Notes: generated by a model not told the origin, from the letters alone. A DNA stretch of 64,000 nucleotides from Loripinus fragilis (GCA_964019695.1 OZ026522.1:23180477-23244476), one strand, 5' to 3'. Shown: positions 1-12,959, counted from the first letter of the stretch. Translations and numbers: made by a program.

Positions 1-299
1 TTCCTGAAATATTTCTTTGAAAAGTTTAATTTTGAAAAAGTCAGTAGACGACAACAAAATTAGACAAATTACCAAGCAGGCAAAACGTTTAAAGATTATA
101 CAAATAAATAGATCATCACTGTACTAAGCTGAGGTGTTTCGTTTCGTTTAATATTGAAATCGTAGTTTTACTTTGACCTACGTGTCAACAGTTTTTGTGC
201 TGCTCCGTGGAGGCAGCGAAATTGATTCCAAACACATACAGGGGTTCTCCGTGGTTAGAGATGGGAGCATGAATTGTGGCATACCTAATTTAAGGGCGT

Positions 300-398
300 T
301 AATCCGCGTAAATGCGCGAAGTATGAAACCTGTGCGTTTTTTGCACAGGTTTCATACTTTGCACATTTCCCGTGACTGTAGCAGCAAAACAACTGCAT
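300..398. repeat. Family F hairpin repeat, copy 1
   Basis: GTATGAAACCTGTGC (321-335) is followed after a T-rich loop by its exact inverse, GCACAGGTTTCATAC. After the hairpin come TTTGCACATTTCCCGTGACTG and an A-rich tail. The same arrangement recurs at 43243-43320, and a hairpin-only version lies at 36433-36466. The rest of 1-300 shows no recognisable feature. Confidence 0.6.
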
Positions 399-400
399 TT

Positions 401-2235
401 GAAAGTTCTGAGAAAATGCATCCGGATTTTGATTGCACAATTGTAAAGAATGTGCAAAACTCTAACTATAATGGACAACAGTGATATGACAAGTTTGTAT
501 ATAATAATTTTGTTTTTTATGACGTATGATTCAAAAGTTCTAATCTTTACCTTGTAGCTTTGTCCAGAGAAATTTTTTAGAAACATACTATGACTATTCA
601 AAGAGCGAGTTTTTACCTTTATAATGATGCTTACATTTTCTCGCTGTACCGTTTCGCTTAATAATTACTACACATTATATATGGTCCACTCTATACCACT
701 GGCCTGTTTTCATGCTACAGAATTATAAATATATTTGAATCTGAATCTTTCAGGCCCCGCATCTTTAAAGCCAAAAAATAAAATTGCATTGTATTTTTAC
801 TTTTTGCTACTTATAATGTCCATTTGAATGTTAGAATGGGGACAGGTTGTGTCGATACAATATCTTAAGCAGAGTATTGTAAAAAATATATCTTTTACCA
901 AAAAATGATTTATTTTATATACGAATTTTCAAAATTGCTATAGGTTTCAGACGAATGCTTTGCGCTCAATCTAATCCCATATAACATCATTTTACGATAT
1001 AGTGCAACTTTGGACAATTGATTGGGTTTTATTTTTAATATACGCATGCTTTGTGTACAACCGAATATTGACCTAGTTTGTGGACTCGTTTTAATTTTCT
1101 TATGAGGGTTACTATCAGTTTCAAGTTACATAAAACTTGTCAGAGCGTTTATAGAAAAAAATGCATTTTTATTTGGTACAATTTTCAGACACGTTGCACT
1201 GCTGGTTACAGAGATATCACGCCAGAATCAGAACTTTAGGATCATCCCTCGTATTGTAGAAAATCTCGATTTTGGCGCGAATGGCATCTCGCATATTGAA
1301 TACATGCAATATTGTTTTCCAGCTTTACTACAAGAACAGGTCTCCCTGGTGGCACCTGCTCTTAATAACCCCTTCTATTTGTGTGAGAAGCGATATACTT
1401 AAAGACAATTTTCAAAATGTATTGACGCAACCAAGATCAGCCTTTGTTACTTGACTACAGAGAATCCTGTCTCCTGATTGGCCCAATTTGTCTTCTTTAA
1501 TCTCAATGTCTACCTGAAAACATGTCTTAACTGACCTACAAATAGATACAAATAAAAACCAGCTCAAACTGGTTTCCAGAGGTTATTATTTTTGACACTT
1601 TTCTAACATTTGTATATCACTTTTTGAGAGCTAAAATAACATGATGAGTAGGAAATTAGCATGGGCTGCATACAGTTGACATGATTAATTTGCTGCGTCA
1701 CCTCCTAACAGGTAAATAAGAGACATTTTATGAGTTTTATACAACCTTTTTTGTTTGTTCGTTCATTTTTATTCTTATTTGTAACAAACAAAATGTAAAG
1801 TTTTTATGACTTATATTCTGTATTTAGAGATTTTATATCGTATCGAAATGCACAATACTACATTTTAAATCTTTTTAAAATAGTTGCTCAGATTTATGTG
1901 AAAGTTCTTTCGCTAAACTTGACTCCAACAATAAAAATCAAGTTACAAACGTGAAAGAAGAAAATTTTCATTCACAGTTTGAAAGTTGTATGACAAAACA
2001 GTTATTAGCTCCAATTTCGATAGACACAAGGATTTATCTACCCTTAAAAGTGATATTCACTTTTTCCAGTGGACAAATCCTCATGTCCACCATTAAAGTT
2101 ATCACACACGGCAAACAAAAACGTTGTTATACGGTCGTGCCAACCAAGAGTGACAGTGACGTAATACTTTGTTTACATTGTTAAGTAAAATATTTACTTG
2201 TACACTCCACTTGAGCTAACGCGAATCGATATATC
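401..2235. other. AT-rich intergenic sequence, nothing recognised
   Basis: No open frame over about 80 codons, no repeat shared with the rest of the window, no RNA gene and no clear palindrome. Confidence 0.6.
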
Positions 2236-2280
2236 ACTTGTGTATTAATCATATCCTCTGGATAGGATTAATACACAAGT
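2236..2280. repeat. Near-perfect hairpin
   Basis: ACTTGTGTATTAATC and its exact inverse bracket ATATCC-TCT-GGATAG, giving arms of 21 bases with one mismatch. No second copy was noticed. The flanking sequence to 2937 holds nothing else recognisable. Confidence 0.65.
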
Positions 2281-2937
2281 AAATTATTGATTGTATAATT
2301 CCTTGAATACTTTGAAAAAAATGACGCCACTGTCACTCTCGACTGGAAGGACAGTAGTATCTTTGTGTGTGTAGTTTTAAAACAAATGTGTCATCACATT
2401 AGATTTGATACTTTTCGCCTTCGCTGCCCCATACACAGAGTATGTTAAAAAAACTAAAATACTGAAAAATAAAGATAGCTCTCTAATGATATATGTTAAA
2501 ATGTTGGGATTTTAACATTTATGAGCATGATAAATTTTATGCTCTGTTAAGTTGAGCATGATAAAGTGTGTGTACCCTCTATGCAAGGTGCAAATAGTCG
2601 TCTTCAATCTTCTAATTTTTCAAGACGCACATGCTTGTGTGGTTTTATTTTGATATGTTTCATTATAAATACAAAATTGTTTGACGCGCCACAGTTAACA
2701 GTATTAAAAACCCATATGTCATTTTAAATACAAACAACTTTAATAGGATTATGTGCTACTATGCCGTGATAAATATGAAAATGTTTTTACCATATCATTT
2801 GCAACTAAAAATGTAAACTTCACGTGAGAAGAACATCTGGGATTATAATTTGAATGAAAATATGGCAGTCAAACTGTATCAAATTATGTCAGATATTTTT
2901 CCATCAATATTGAGGACCGTCTTAAATTACTAGAAGA

Positions 2938-3306
2938 TGATGCATGAATAAGTTAGGGGTCTTTCATGCAAACCAAACATCTATGTGTCTTGGTCTACAT
3001 CTGAACTAAGAGTGAGGTTGGCGCCGTGAAACGAGTTTATGCCTTCCCATGAAATATTTAACTGACTGTTCCAAGGCGGTACTTCTTTTGTGGATCATTT
3101 GTGTTATTTATGCCTTGTGTTTGTCATGTTTTCGCGTCTGTTCATTGCTGCCTTGTGGTCACCTGCTTGGAAAGGACTGGCCACTTGGCTCTCGTTTGTG
3201 ATGTTTAATTGTGTTTTTGTCGCTTTCCCATGTGGTATCCTGGGTCAGGTGTTGCACTTTATTGTTTCGATTCCTGATCTTTGCCACCTTTCTTACTTTG
3301 ATCCTA
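2938..3306 (+). mobile_element. Family A retroposon copy, near full length
   Basis: Runs from TGCATGAATAAGTTAGGGG to the fixed end GATCTTTGCCACCTTTCTTA. Landmarks shared with other copies are TTCATGCAAACCAAACATCT, CCAAGGCGGTACTTCTTTTG, TGGTCACCTGCT and GATTCCTGATCTTTGCC. The strand is given with the invariant end as 3'. The following 240 bases hold nothing recognisable. Confidence 0.75.
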
Positions 3307-3547
3307 TGACCCATTTCTTTCCATTTGATTTATCATAGACGGGATACGTGCACGGATCCAGATAGGACTGGAAGACCTCTTATATTTTATAAAATTCAAC
3401 TTCACTAATCCTATAGACATTTATTTTCAATACATATAACACCAAAATGGATTGTGGAAGTCTCAGTTTCCTATTGCTCTGAAAATGGCTGTTTCCGTTC
3501 CTCAGTATGATGTTCCTTGTTCAAAGTGGGTAAAACGTATAATAAGA

Positions 3548-4930
3548 ATATCAAACAGGCCATAAAAGCAAGTATGATCTGGAAATCCCATAATCACATA
3601 CTGCTGACCAACCCCACAGCAACGTAGGGAAGAGCCACAGAACACTAACAGTCACCAGCCTGAAGACAAACAAAGTAAAGCAACCACCTCTCTCTTCCTC
3701 TGGAAAGGACACAAAGCGATGCACAACAAAACATGGAGCAAACACAGAACCCCATTTTGGATAATCGATAAACAACGAATCAAGAACAGAACCGCCAATT
3801 TAGAACGGACAACTGCCAAAGCCCCTTAAATGCTTTCGTTGGTATAAATCTTTGCCCTAGACACAAAACAATTAAGCTCGCGCAGAGGCATCCTAGATAT
3901 TGCAATGTATAATCACAGAGAAACAACCTAATCACATTAACAAACGCAATGAAAAAAGAAAATGACTCACAAATAGTCAGAGCTAAAATAAAAGTAAGTA
4001 AGGGTGCAAAGATCAGGAATCGATACAATCAAGTACCACACCTGACCCAGGATACCAATGGGAAAGTAACAAACTCACAGTAAGACACCACAAACGAGAG
4101 CCAAGAGGTCAGCCCTTTCCCAGCAGGTGACCACAAGGCACATATAAACAGACGCGTACAAAGGCATAGCAAACACAAGACAGAAAAAACATAAAAGATC
4201 CACAAAAGAAGTACCGCCTTGGAACGGTCAGTAAAATATTTTACTGGAGGGCTTAAACCGGTTTAACGGTGCATCAACCTCACCCTTAGTTCAAGTGTGG
4301 ATCTAGACAAATAGATGTTTGGTTTGTATGAAAGACCCCTAAATTATCCATGCATCATAAAGCTACAAGAAGATTCACTGTAGGCACAGCCAAAGACTAG
4401 CATCCGATTAAAACTTTACGGCAAGGCCGCCAAAGAGTCTGAAATAAAGAAGAAACCCATAGATATTAACCGTGATGGAGCTATTAACCAGTATTTGACT
4501 GTATGTATTGTTGAGTCCTTTATAATTATCCCCTTTTTATATCTCAATTTGTATGTACGTGTACTGGGAGATGATAATTCGATACGTTAGTGATCTTTCA
4601 TGCAAACCAAACATCTAATGTTTTCATCCACATCAGAAATAATGGTGAGGTTAGTACCGTCAAACATGTTTAAGCCCTCCAGTAATTTTCTTACTGACCA
4701 TTCCAAGGTGGTGCTTCTTTTGTGGATCCCTTTTGTAATTTGTGTTATCTGTTCTTTGCAGCCTTAAGATCACCTGCTGGGAAAGGCCTGACCTCTTGGC
4801 TCTCTTGTGTGTGGTGTTTTCGTGTGTTTGTGTCACTTTCCCATATAGTTTCCTTGGTCAGTTGCGGTATTTGACTGTATTGATTCTGATCTTTGCCTTC
4901 TTCCTTACTTTTATAACCAGACATGCAGAC
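3548..4930. mobile_element. Composite of family B and two family A copies
   Basis: In order: a B tail (about 3570-3850, fixed end at left), B-linked spacer with GTCAGAGCTAAA, a near-complete A copy (3985-4374, sense minus), a second B-linked spacer (AAAACTTTACGGCAAGGCCG, near 4410), and an A copy in the opposite orientation (about 4580-4925, sense plus). At 47.7 kb the two B spacers are joined without A, so A appears to have inserted into a longer B element. Short open frames here are by-products of the repeat. Confidence 0.7.
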
Positions 4931-5344
4931 TGTCAAATGATATCCAACATAGTCCTAACGTTTGATTGTCTTTTTGGATTGATCACTAAATTAAGGGTTT
5001 CTAACAATTATTTTGAATTTATAAGCTAAAATCACCATAAATAGTGGCTCCGATATGCCCTGTTGCAGAAGAGTTTTTGAAACCAATATATATTAAACAA
5101 TGGAGTCTGAGTGTCTGTGATAGAAATTATAAATGCTTTACGAATTTTATGATATGGCTCATCTTGTTTGAATCACTTAGAAAACAAGAATAGGTTTCTG
5201 TTGTTGAAGCCATCAACATTAGAACATACTCTCGCTAAAAGAATACACTCAGAAACTATACACCATAGGAAGTGGAGCGAGGAAAATTTCTATCAAGAAA
5301 TTAACTAAAGTTTTGAAAATAAGAATCGCCTATTTTATCATAAA
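4931..5344. other. AT-rich sequence, nothing recognised
   Basis: No repeat match, RNA gene or coding frame was seen. Confidence 0.5.
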
Positions 5345-6500
5345 TTTCCTATTGGTATCCTGGGTCAGATATGGTACTTGATTGTATCGATTCCTGATCT
5401 TTGCAACCTTAATTACTTTACTTAGATGAAACTGTGTCATTTGTCAACAACAACAGAATCTAGGGCTACGATTTGGTACCAGTAAAATGTATTTTAGTCT
5501 CCAGTGGCTAAGGCTGCTGTCCGTTCTAAGGCGGTGGTTATGTTGTTGTTGTTTCTTTGTTTATTGTAACTCACATTGTAGGAGTCTGTGAATGTTCTCT
5601 GTTTTGTTGTACGTTACTTTATGTTCATTTTACTTTTGCAATTATCTTGATGGGGAAGAGAGAGCTGGTTGCTTTGCTTAGTTTTTCTTCCTAGTGTCTC
5701 GTGATTGTTCTGTGGCTCTTCCTCGCGGTGCTGTGGGTTTGTCTGCAGTTTGTGATTGTGGTATTTCCTGATCATGCTCACTTACTATATTTGCTATGAA
5801 ATTCCCGAATCCCTTGCCTCTAATTTCTTAAAGTAGTTTAGATTCAGGTGGAGAAAGACTTAAATTATTACAACAAAATGAAATTCTATTATCAATAATT
5901 TACACAAAAAATCCAACTATTTAAACAAAGCATTTTATTCAGTATGGACTCGTTACAGCCAGTGATTACAAAATTCTTGTTAGGCGCCAGCAATTTACTC
6001 ACGACATTTTATAAGTCTATTGACGAAGGAAGACTTACGTAGGTCTCTTACATATAATTGTCTGAATTATTGAATAAGTTATAATTTACAAATCTCAGGT
6101 GACTAAGTTACCAGCAGGTCCATTGAAAAGTAAGTAAGGGTGCAAAGACCAGGAACCGATACAATCAAGTATAAACCACACCTGACCCAGGATACCAATG
6201 GGAAAGTGACAAACACACAGTTAGACACCACAAACGAGAGCCAAGAGGTCAGCTCTTTTCCAGCAGGTGACCCAAAGGCACAAATAAACAGACGCACAAA
6301 AAGGCATAGCAAACACAAGACAGAAAAAAACACATAAAAAAATCCACAAAAATACCACCTTGGAACTGTCAGTAAAATAATTTACTGGAGGGCTTGAACC
6401 GGTTTAACGGTGCACCGACCTCACCCTTAGTTCAGATGTGGATCAAGACACATAGATGTTTGTTGTTTTGTTTTTCATGAAAGACCCAAATTGCATATTA
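5345..6500. mobile_element. Array of A and B retroposon tails
   Basis: A short A tail (5345-5420, sense plus), a B tail (5437-5800, sense plus), a spacer holding ATTACAAAATTCTTGT, and a near-complete A copy (6124-6500, sense minus). The B-spacer-A order recurs at 57420-58110, including the words ATGAAATTCTA and ACCAGCAGGT, so the whole composite was copied or derives from one source. Confidence 0.65.
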
Positions 6501-6600
6501 AAGAGGCCCCCCAGAAGTTCCTGAATACTCTGAGATGCGACATAACATGATGAGGTATTTCCTAATACCAGCAACACTTAGAGTCCTAACAATCTCATAC
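6488..6600. repeat. Family H repeat, partial copy 1
   Basis: AAATTGCATATTAAAGAGG, CCCAGAAGTTCCTGA and ACATAACATGATGAG match 7369-7420. The similarity fades after CTAATACCA. Confidence 0.55.
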
Positions 6601-6649
6601 CTGATCTCAACTTCCTCTGATATTAGTTTTCTGGGCATATATAGTGTTT

Positions 6650-7153
6650 GGTTAAAGTAAGAAAGAGGGCAAAGATCAGGAATCGATACAATCAAGTACC
6701 AAAAAATAGTAAGTGAGTATGATCAGGAAATACAACAATCACAAACTGCAGACAAACCCAGGCACCGCGAAGAAGAGCCACACAACCATCACGAGACACC
6801 AGGAAGACAAACTAAGCAAAGCAACCAGCTCTCTCTCCCCCATCTTGACACAAGATACCACATGGGAAAGTGACAAAAACACACTTAAACATCACAAATG
6901 AGAGCCAAGAGGTCAGCCCTTTCCAAGCAGGTGACCACAAAGCAGCAATAAACACACGTGAAAGCATGACAAACCGAGACAGAAATAACACAAATGAGCC
7001 ACAAAAGAAGTACCACCTTTGAACGTCAGTAAAAAATATGTTACTGTAGGACATCACGTAGCCAACCTCACCCTTAGTTCAGATGTGGATCAAGGTACAT
7101 AGATGTTTGGTTTGCGTGAAATACCCTTAATTTATCCATGCATCATCTCCTAA
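6650..7153 (-). mobile_element. A-B-A retroposon mosaic
   Basis: Only the last 50 bases of an A copy (6650-6700), then a B tail (6706-6840), then the body and start of an A copy (6841-7153) lacking its fixed end. The clean switch from B to A near 6841 suggests recombination or template switching between the related families. Confidence 0.6.
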
Positions 7154-7264
7154 GCCCTTTATCCTGTCTACCCGCATGACTAGGCTAAACATGGTAGGCA
7201 TACCAGGAACTTTATTCTTTTTTTCATTATTTGTATAATAAATACTAAGTTATAGGTGTGTCAC

Positions 7265-7362
7265 ACCATAAGGGATATAAAAGTCCGTCACGAGGATCAA
7301 CGTTTGGCAAGCCTCGTGATGACAAACACAAATAATGGATTCTTTTTTTTGCTCACCTTTAA
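7265..7362. mobile_element. Family D hairpin element fragment
   Basis: AAGTCCGTCACGAGGATCAA, then GTTTGGCAAGCCTCGTGATGA and ACAAATAATGGATTCTTTTT. The words match D copies at 19.25, 22.2, 53.6, 53.9 and 54.3 kb. Confidence 0.5.
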
Positions 7363-7368
7363 ATACCT

Positions 7369-8480
7369 CAAATTGCATATTAAAGAGGACTCCCAGAAGT
7401 TCCTGACGACATAACATAATGACGTTTTTCTAAATACCATCAATAAAATAAAAAATTCAAACATCATGTATGAAATTATTTTCATGGCTATATCGTCGCT
7501 TCAGTGCTACAGTGTTTAATCTACCACTGCACAAGTTTTGAGAAAAAAAAATAAGCTTGCACATTTTAGTATCCTGGTTTTAGATGCCTCATTTATCACA
7601 GACCTTTAAATCATACCAGAGGGTTAAAATATATCCATACAGTGTAAATGAACTAGATTTTAAGAAAAATTTCACAATAATATGGAATCTACGGGCATTT
7701 TTCAGTTTGCAGATAGAACATTATGCCCTAAAAATCGCCTTCTGCGTTCAGTGCTATAGTGTTCTATCTTTTTTCTACAGCTTGTTATTCTGTTTATGGA
7801 GTCAATTTGTATACTATTCTGAACAGATCTGATTCATGTGTTTGGCATTACAGCAATAAACCGCACGGATTAGGCTGTTAATTTTTTTGTAAGAGGGGCA
7901 ATCTATTTCTACAGTTTAAATATGTGTGGGGGATGTAATCTGTTTCTACAGCTTATTATTCTGTCCATGGAGTCAATTTGTATAATATTTTTATATGAAC
8001 GGATTATTTGAAACTAAACGTAGCAGATATAGCCATAAGTTTGTCATTACACCGACAAACCTCTTCAATTTACAACATAAACATTTATGTAAGGGAGGTA
8101 ACTGCGAATTTTACCAATTTATCCAAGGGAAGCGACTTTTGGCAGATAGAACAATATGACACTGAACTCACCTAGTCAAGTGACATAAATCAGTATCAGT
8201 CATTGAATACAAATCACTTAGAACACTATAGCACTGAACGATATTGAGTTTTTGTAGATAGATCAGAAAAGCACAGTGAATTTAAGCTTACTTGGAGGAG
8301 ATAGGCAAATGAAACCTTTACCAGTAGATAGAACATTTGATCCCCTTTCCAATGGTATGCATAACTCATTTTGACCAAAATGTCACTTAGATCACTATAG
8401 CACTGAAGCGACGATATGTGTTTGTCTTTAATTTAACAGACTTAAGTGATATATATTGCTCAAAATATGATACGTCTGGT
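7369..8480. repeat. Family H repeat, copy 2, split by an inserted element
   Basis: The left part is 7369-7492 and the right part 8415-8480 (ATGTGTTTGTCTTTAATTTAAC, then AAGTGATATATATTGCTCAA). Joined, they match the unbroken copy at 9490-9640. A GGT/CGT-rich simple repeat follows at 8478-8531. Confidence 0.7.
7493..8414. mobile_element. 922 bp inverted-terminal DNA element with empty site elsewhere in window
   Basis: Ends are TCGTCGCTTCAGTGCTA on the left and TAGCACTGAAGCGACGA on the right, exact inverses over 17 bases. TA flanks both sides (7491-7492 and 8415-8416). The uninterrupted H copy reads GCTATATGTGTTTG at 9571, exactly what excision of the element plus one TA would leave; a 4-base ATAT duplication fits equally well. 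Inside are internal duplications (GGAGTCAATTTGTATA twice, near 7799 and 7969) and several ACTATAGCACTGAAC-type words resembling the ends. No transposase frame is present, so it is non-autonomous. Confidence 0.75.
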
Positions 8481-8531
8481 GGTGGTGGTGGTCGTCGTCG
8501 TGGTCGTGATCGTGGTAGTGGTGGTAGTTGT

Positions 8532-8949
8532 TATCTGATAGCAGTTTATTAAGCAGACTGAAAGTTTGATCAAAGAGCACTTTCCGACTACGTATATTTG
8601 TTTAGGCAGATGATTCACAGGACATGTTTATGTATTTGTTCTCATCCGTTACCGTTTACAGAGATAAAAGTTAACATGTTCCTTCGAATTGCGATCGAAA
8701 ATGTCTCAATTACTTAGAAATAAACGTTTAACAATTAGATTTCACGCTGCATAAGACATGAAGCATAAGCTTAATCACAGAAAATTATAATAGTTATCCC
8801 AAGTCTTCTACGCATGTACGTGCAGATAATCCACGACATTTAGCGAATGAGTTATCTTATGTACAGGTCGACAAACAGGGTACAAATCTATAACTTTTTT
8901 TCTACCACCTACATCAGTTTATACCTTGAATATCACGAGATAGCTCGTG
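8532..8949. other. AT-rich sequence, nothing recognised
   Basis: No repeat match, RNA gene or coding frame was seen. Confidence 0.5.
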
Positions 8950-9190
8950 CCTAAAGTAAGGAAGAAAGCAAAGATCAGGAATCGATACAATGAAGTACCA
9001 CTCCTGATCCAGGACACCACATGGGAATGTAACAAAAACACAAGAAAACATCACACACAAGAGACCCAAGGGATCAGCCCTTTCCCAGCAGGTGGTCACA
9101 AGGCTGGAAGTAACAGACGTAACAATATAACAAAGACAAAACACGAGTAACAAAAACAAAATGTCCATAAATTGAGCACCTCCTGAATAC
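8950..9190 (-). mobile_element. Family A retroposon, 5'-truncated
   Basis: Retains the fixed end (AAAGATCAGGAATCGATACA) and about 240 bases of body, ending near ATGTCCATAAA. Just beyond, AAAAGAAATCCAACAG is shared with 21827, part of a longer parent element. 9235-9489 holds nothing recognisable. Confidence 0.65.
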
Positions 9191-9489
9191 TTGAGCAAAA
9201 GAAATCCAACAGTTAGTCCCTGGTAAAACTGGTAAGGGTGGTATAAAGAACAACCTTTTAACTTGAAGATAAAATGATTGGTTATAAAGTACAGGCCCCA
9301 TAAAATATGAAATCTGTATTTGATAATAAAAATTTTTATGATAATGAAACATGCCTAAAACACTTGCTACGCTAATCTTAAACACAATTATAGCCTTTAA
9401 TATTAGTACAGAGCTTTAAGCGTCCGCCAGTTGTGTAAAGGTTTTGGCCTGACTAAAATGTCATTTCAGCCAGGTTGGAAATGTCAACA

Positions 9490-9640
9490 CAATTTCAGTA
9501 GACGTGTTTCCTAATACCATCAATCAAATAAAACAAATTCAAACATCATGTATGAACTCATTTGCATTGCTATATGTGTTTGTCTTTAATTTAACAATCT
9601 TAAGTGATATATACATTGCTCAAAATATGATACGTGACAA
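9490..9640. repeat. Family H repeat, uninterrupted copy
   Basis: TTTCCTAATACCATCAATCA, TTCAAACATCATGTATGAA, then GCTATATGTGTTTGTCTTTA and CAAAATATGATACGT. It supplies the empty site for the element at 7493-8414. Confidence 0.7.
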
Positions 9641-9729
9641 GATTTATTATTCATGCCTTTTATACTAGGTATGATTTAGGATTGAGTAAATTATATTTAA
9701 CATCAATTCTCTGTAACCACCAAAAAAAT

Positions 9730-11960
9730 TCCAATAGGGCCCGGCACGGACCGACTCCGAATTGGATGAAACTTTCACAGAATGGTCAGTACCACTCAGG
9801 AATTAGAAAACAATTGTTAAAAGTTTGCTATCAATGTTCGTTGCCATGGTAACCAAGGAAATCACTTTTTGCCAAATATGGACAAAAATCACTATTTAAT
9901 TTATTGAATTTAGCACCTTTTCTGGCTGAAATATCTAGTATTTTAGATAGGAACATAACAAAGCCGTTTTATTTCTTAAATTATTCAATGTTTTGTCAAT
10001 ACAAATTTGGAGTTAAAAGAGTTTTAAATACATTGGACTTAAATTGCTATCACCATTAGTTATAGTTACTAAACAACTTTTTTTGAAACTTTCAAATTCT
10101 CAAATTTAGGCCTTTTTTAAACGAGTATATCATAAACGGCACCACGCTTTCAATATTCTCACTACATTTGTTGGAAGCTAGTAAGTGTATATATTGCAAA
10201 CGTGTAAAAATTAGAGTGGGGTAAAAACATCTTTATCATAAAACCATCCCAAGAAGTTTGCACTGTTTGCCATTTTTGTAAAAAAGAAGCTTAAGAGGTG
10301 GTCACATAATTTGGACATTAAACTGGAAAAAGATTCAACATGAGTTATGTTTTGGTAATAATTTATAAACATTGTAAAAACATAATAAAGATCGGCAATA
10401 TTTGTCATTACAGATTCAGCAAAAATGGATTTTTTCCATGTTTTTTTAGCCAAAATGTGTACAAAACAGGGGGGAGGGGAAATAAAGTGGGATTTTTTTC
10501 TAATATTAAAGATATGTTGAAAAGAAAATTACTATAATCAATACAACATTAAACAAGTTTTCTTATAATACCATTTAAATTTCAAAGTTTGAAGAAATGA
10601 AAGGAACAAGGGGCAATAACTCTTTGTAAACCAACGAAAACGTTAAAAGGCTTATATATGATTTTTTTCACTTTTTGTTCATTTTTAAATGATAATTGTT
10701 GAGACAAGACTTGACAAAACAAATGAATCTGACTTTAGAATTTTTTACTGATGCAATGTGTTATCTTTGAAAAAAATAAAAATGCTCAAAATATTTCAAT
10801 TTCCTTGTAACCATGGCAAACAAAGTGGGTGGGGTAGCCAAATATGAAAAACCCTATTTTTAGGCATTTTTGAACTACTGCAGCAATTTTCCCCGTTTAC
10901 ATAATTACATAAACAGTAAATGGTATGTTCTAGATAGTATTCAGCTTTCATTAAATGTAAAGCATGCGTAGGACAGTACCACACATTGGTCGTAACAATG
11001 GAAACCAACATAGTATTGTCGTGAAATGGAGAGTAAATGAATTAGGTCCTAAAGTGGCAAAAAAAGTGTCAGATGACTAAAATGCCATTTTCAATATTTT
11101 AAAAAGATAGTTGAGTTAAGCTATAAACATTACCAATATGATTTAAGCATAATTAACATGTTTTGTTTAATTAGATAGCAATTATAGGCGTTAATTGTGG
11201 TAGGGGTAACCAGATATACAGCCAAAAATAATTATGGTGATTTTTAAGCAAGTATTCCCAATAGCAGTGGCTATGATGATATATTTGCATACTGCCACTA
11301 CTTTTAGGGGCATTCAGGTTTTGTTAACTGTAAAAACATGTAAGGGAGGTACCTCCTCTTTCCGTTACCATTGAAACAAGCACAGGCTTATTGTAAAATG
11401 AAAAAAATTGAATTAATTACGTCTTAAAGTGGTTTAAAATTCCACTGGAAAAATGCCTAATAATGCAAAACTTCAATGTGCATAAAGATAGTTGAGATGA
11501 TTAACATAATCAATATGATTTAAGCAAAATTATTAAGTTAAGTTTTATTTGGCAAATATAGTAGTAAAAAGTCGGCGGTGTATTAACCAGATAATTACAA
11601 ACAATAAGTTTAGCCTGTAGAAGCAAGTATTCCTAATAGTGGTGGTGATGATGACACATTTTCATACTGCCAATACCTAAAAAGACATTTCAAAGGTCTC
11701 CAAAATCTGATCAATTCCTCCCCTCCCCTTTACAATGTATCTATTTCAGTTTGGTAGAAATCAATCAACTGGTTCAGACAATGTACGGAAGTGAAAGCCA
11801 ACGCCAAAAGGATCTGCACCAAAAGCAATATGTCGCCCACATAACTATTCATATTTTTCTTTTCTGGAAGAAAATAATTTGCTTTGGATATAAGCCTTTC
11901 TTGTGAAATCGCTGATGGTATGCTGATTTGGTTACTTGATAGCATGAGTTGGCAGAAATG
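9730..11960. repeat. Degenerate tandem repeats of about 375 bp with X-box-like motifs
   Basis: Words recur at about 375-base spacing: AAGATAGTTGAG...CAATATGATTTAAGC at 11105 and 11484, AAGCAAGTATTCC at 11249 and 11622, and CCTAAAGTGG/CTTAAAGTGG at 11047 and 11423. Several units carry versions of GTTGCCATGGTAAC (9840-9854, 10807-10821). GTGGGTGGGGTA at 10825 also occurs at 16021 and 16740. No coding frame is supported. Confidence 0.55.
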
Positions 11961-11999
11961 ATTTTTTAACAAGTTGGAGGGGCATATTGCTTTGGGCTT

Positions 12000-12895
12000 G
12001 TCCGTCGGTCATTACGTTTGTGTGTCCCTTACAAAAATTGTTACATTTTTGAAATTTCATAAATAGATTTGCTATCAAAAAATAGTTGATCCGTATTTTC
12101 TAGTCCAAATTTGTGGAGTTATGCCCCTTTTAAAGGGTCATAATGAAATTTTGTAATCAATAAATCTCAAAAAGTATAACAGCTAGGAGCTTCAAACTTA
12201 GTCAGCAAATAGAGGATAATGAGTAGATTACCTTGTGAAAGATTTAAAAAAAAATTTTTTTTTTGTTATTGCCCTTTGAAAATGTGGATATAGCAAGCTT
12301 GATATCTCTAACAATAATACAGCTAGGAGCTTCAAACTTGGACAGCTGATAGAGGATAATAAGTAGATTACCTAGTGAAAATATAAGAAAACGTTATTTT
12401 ATTTTTTTTAGTTATTTCCCTTTGCATTTTTACAGGTTATTGCCCTTTGCAATTTAATTTTATAATCAAGATATCTCAAAAAGTAAAACAGCTTGGAGCT
12501 TCAAACTTAGTCAGCAGATAGAGGATACTGAAAAGATTACCTGGTGAAATTAAAAAAAATGTTTTAGCTATTGCCCTTTTAGTTATTTGCTTTGAAACTT
12601 TGGACATAGAAAGCTTGATATCTCAAAAGTTTTACAGCTAGGAGCTTCAAACTTGGTCAGCTGATAGAGGATAATGAGTAGATTACCTGGTGAAAAATTA
12701 AGAAAAAGTTATTTTATTTTTTTAAGTTATTGCTCTTTGCATTTTTACTGGTTAATGTCCTTTGCAAATTTGCACATAGAAAACTTGAAACAAAGGTAAA
12801 TCTTGAAAACCATTACAGCTAGTAGCCTCAGATTTGGTCAGCTGATAGAGGACGGTAAGTAAAATACCTGGCGAGATAATCCTTATGGACAAGCA
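12000..12895. repeat. Five-unit degenerate tandem repeat, alternating unit lengths
   Basis: The sentence AGCTAGGAGCTTCAAACTT, then CAGCTGATAGAGGATAATGA, then GTAGATTACCTGGTGAAA begins at 12181, 12321, 12490, 12636 and 12817. Spacings are 140, 169, 146 and 181, so a short unit alternates with a long one and the true higher-order unit is about 310-330 bases. Confidence 0.75.
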
Positions 12896-12959
12896 TATGG
12901 TTGAGAGCACAGTGTTTCATAAACACAATTTCTAGTTTAAATTTAATTTTGGTATTGAT

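Noticed and set aside
3090..3338. Small hydrophobic protein frames (also 6103-6333, 6812-7057, 56851-57039)
   Set aside because: All are translations of the same A-family retroposon, repeatedly broken by frameshifts; apparent membrane segments come from its T-rich strand.
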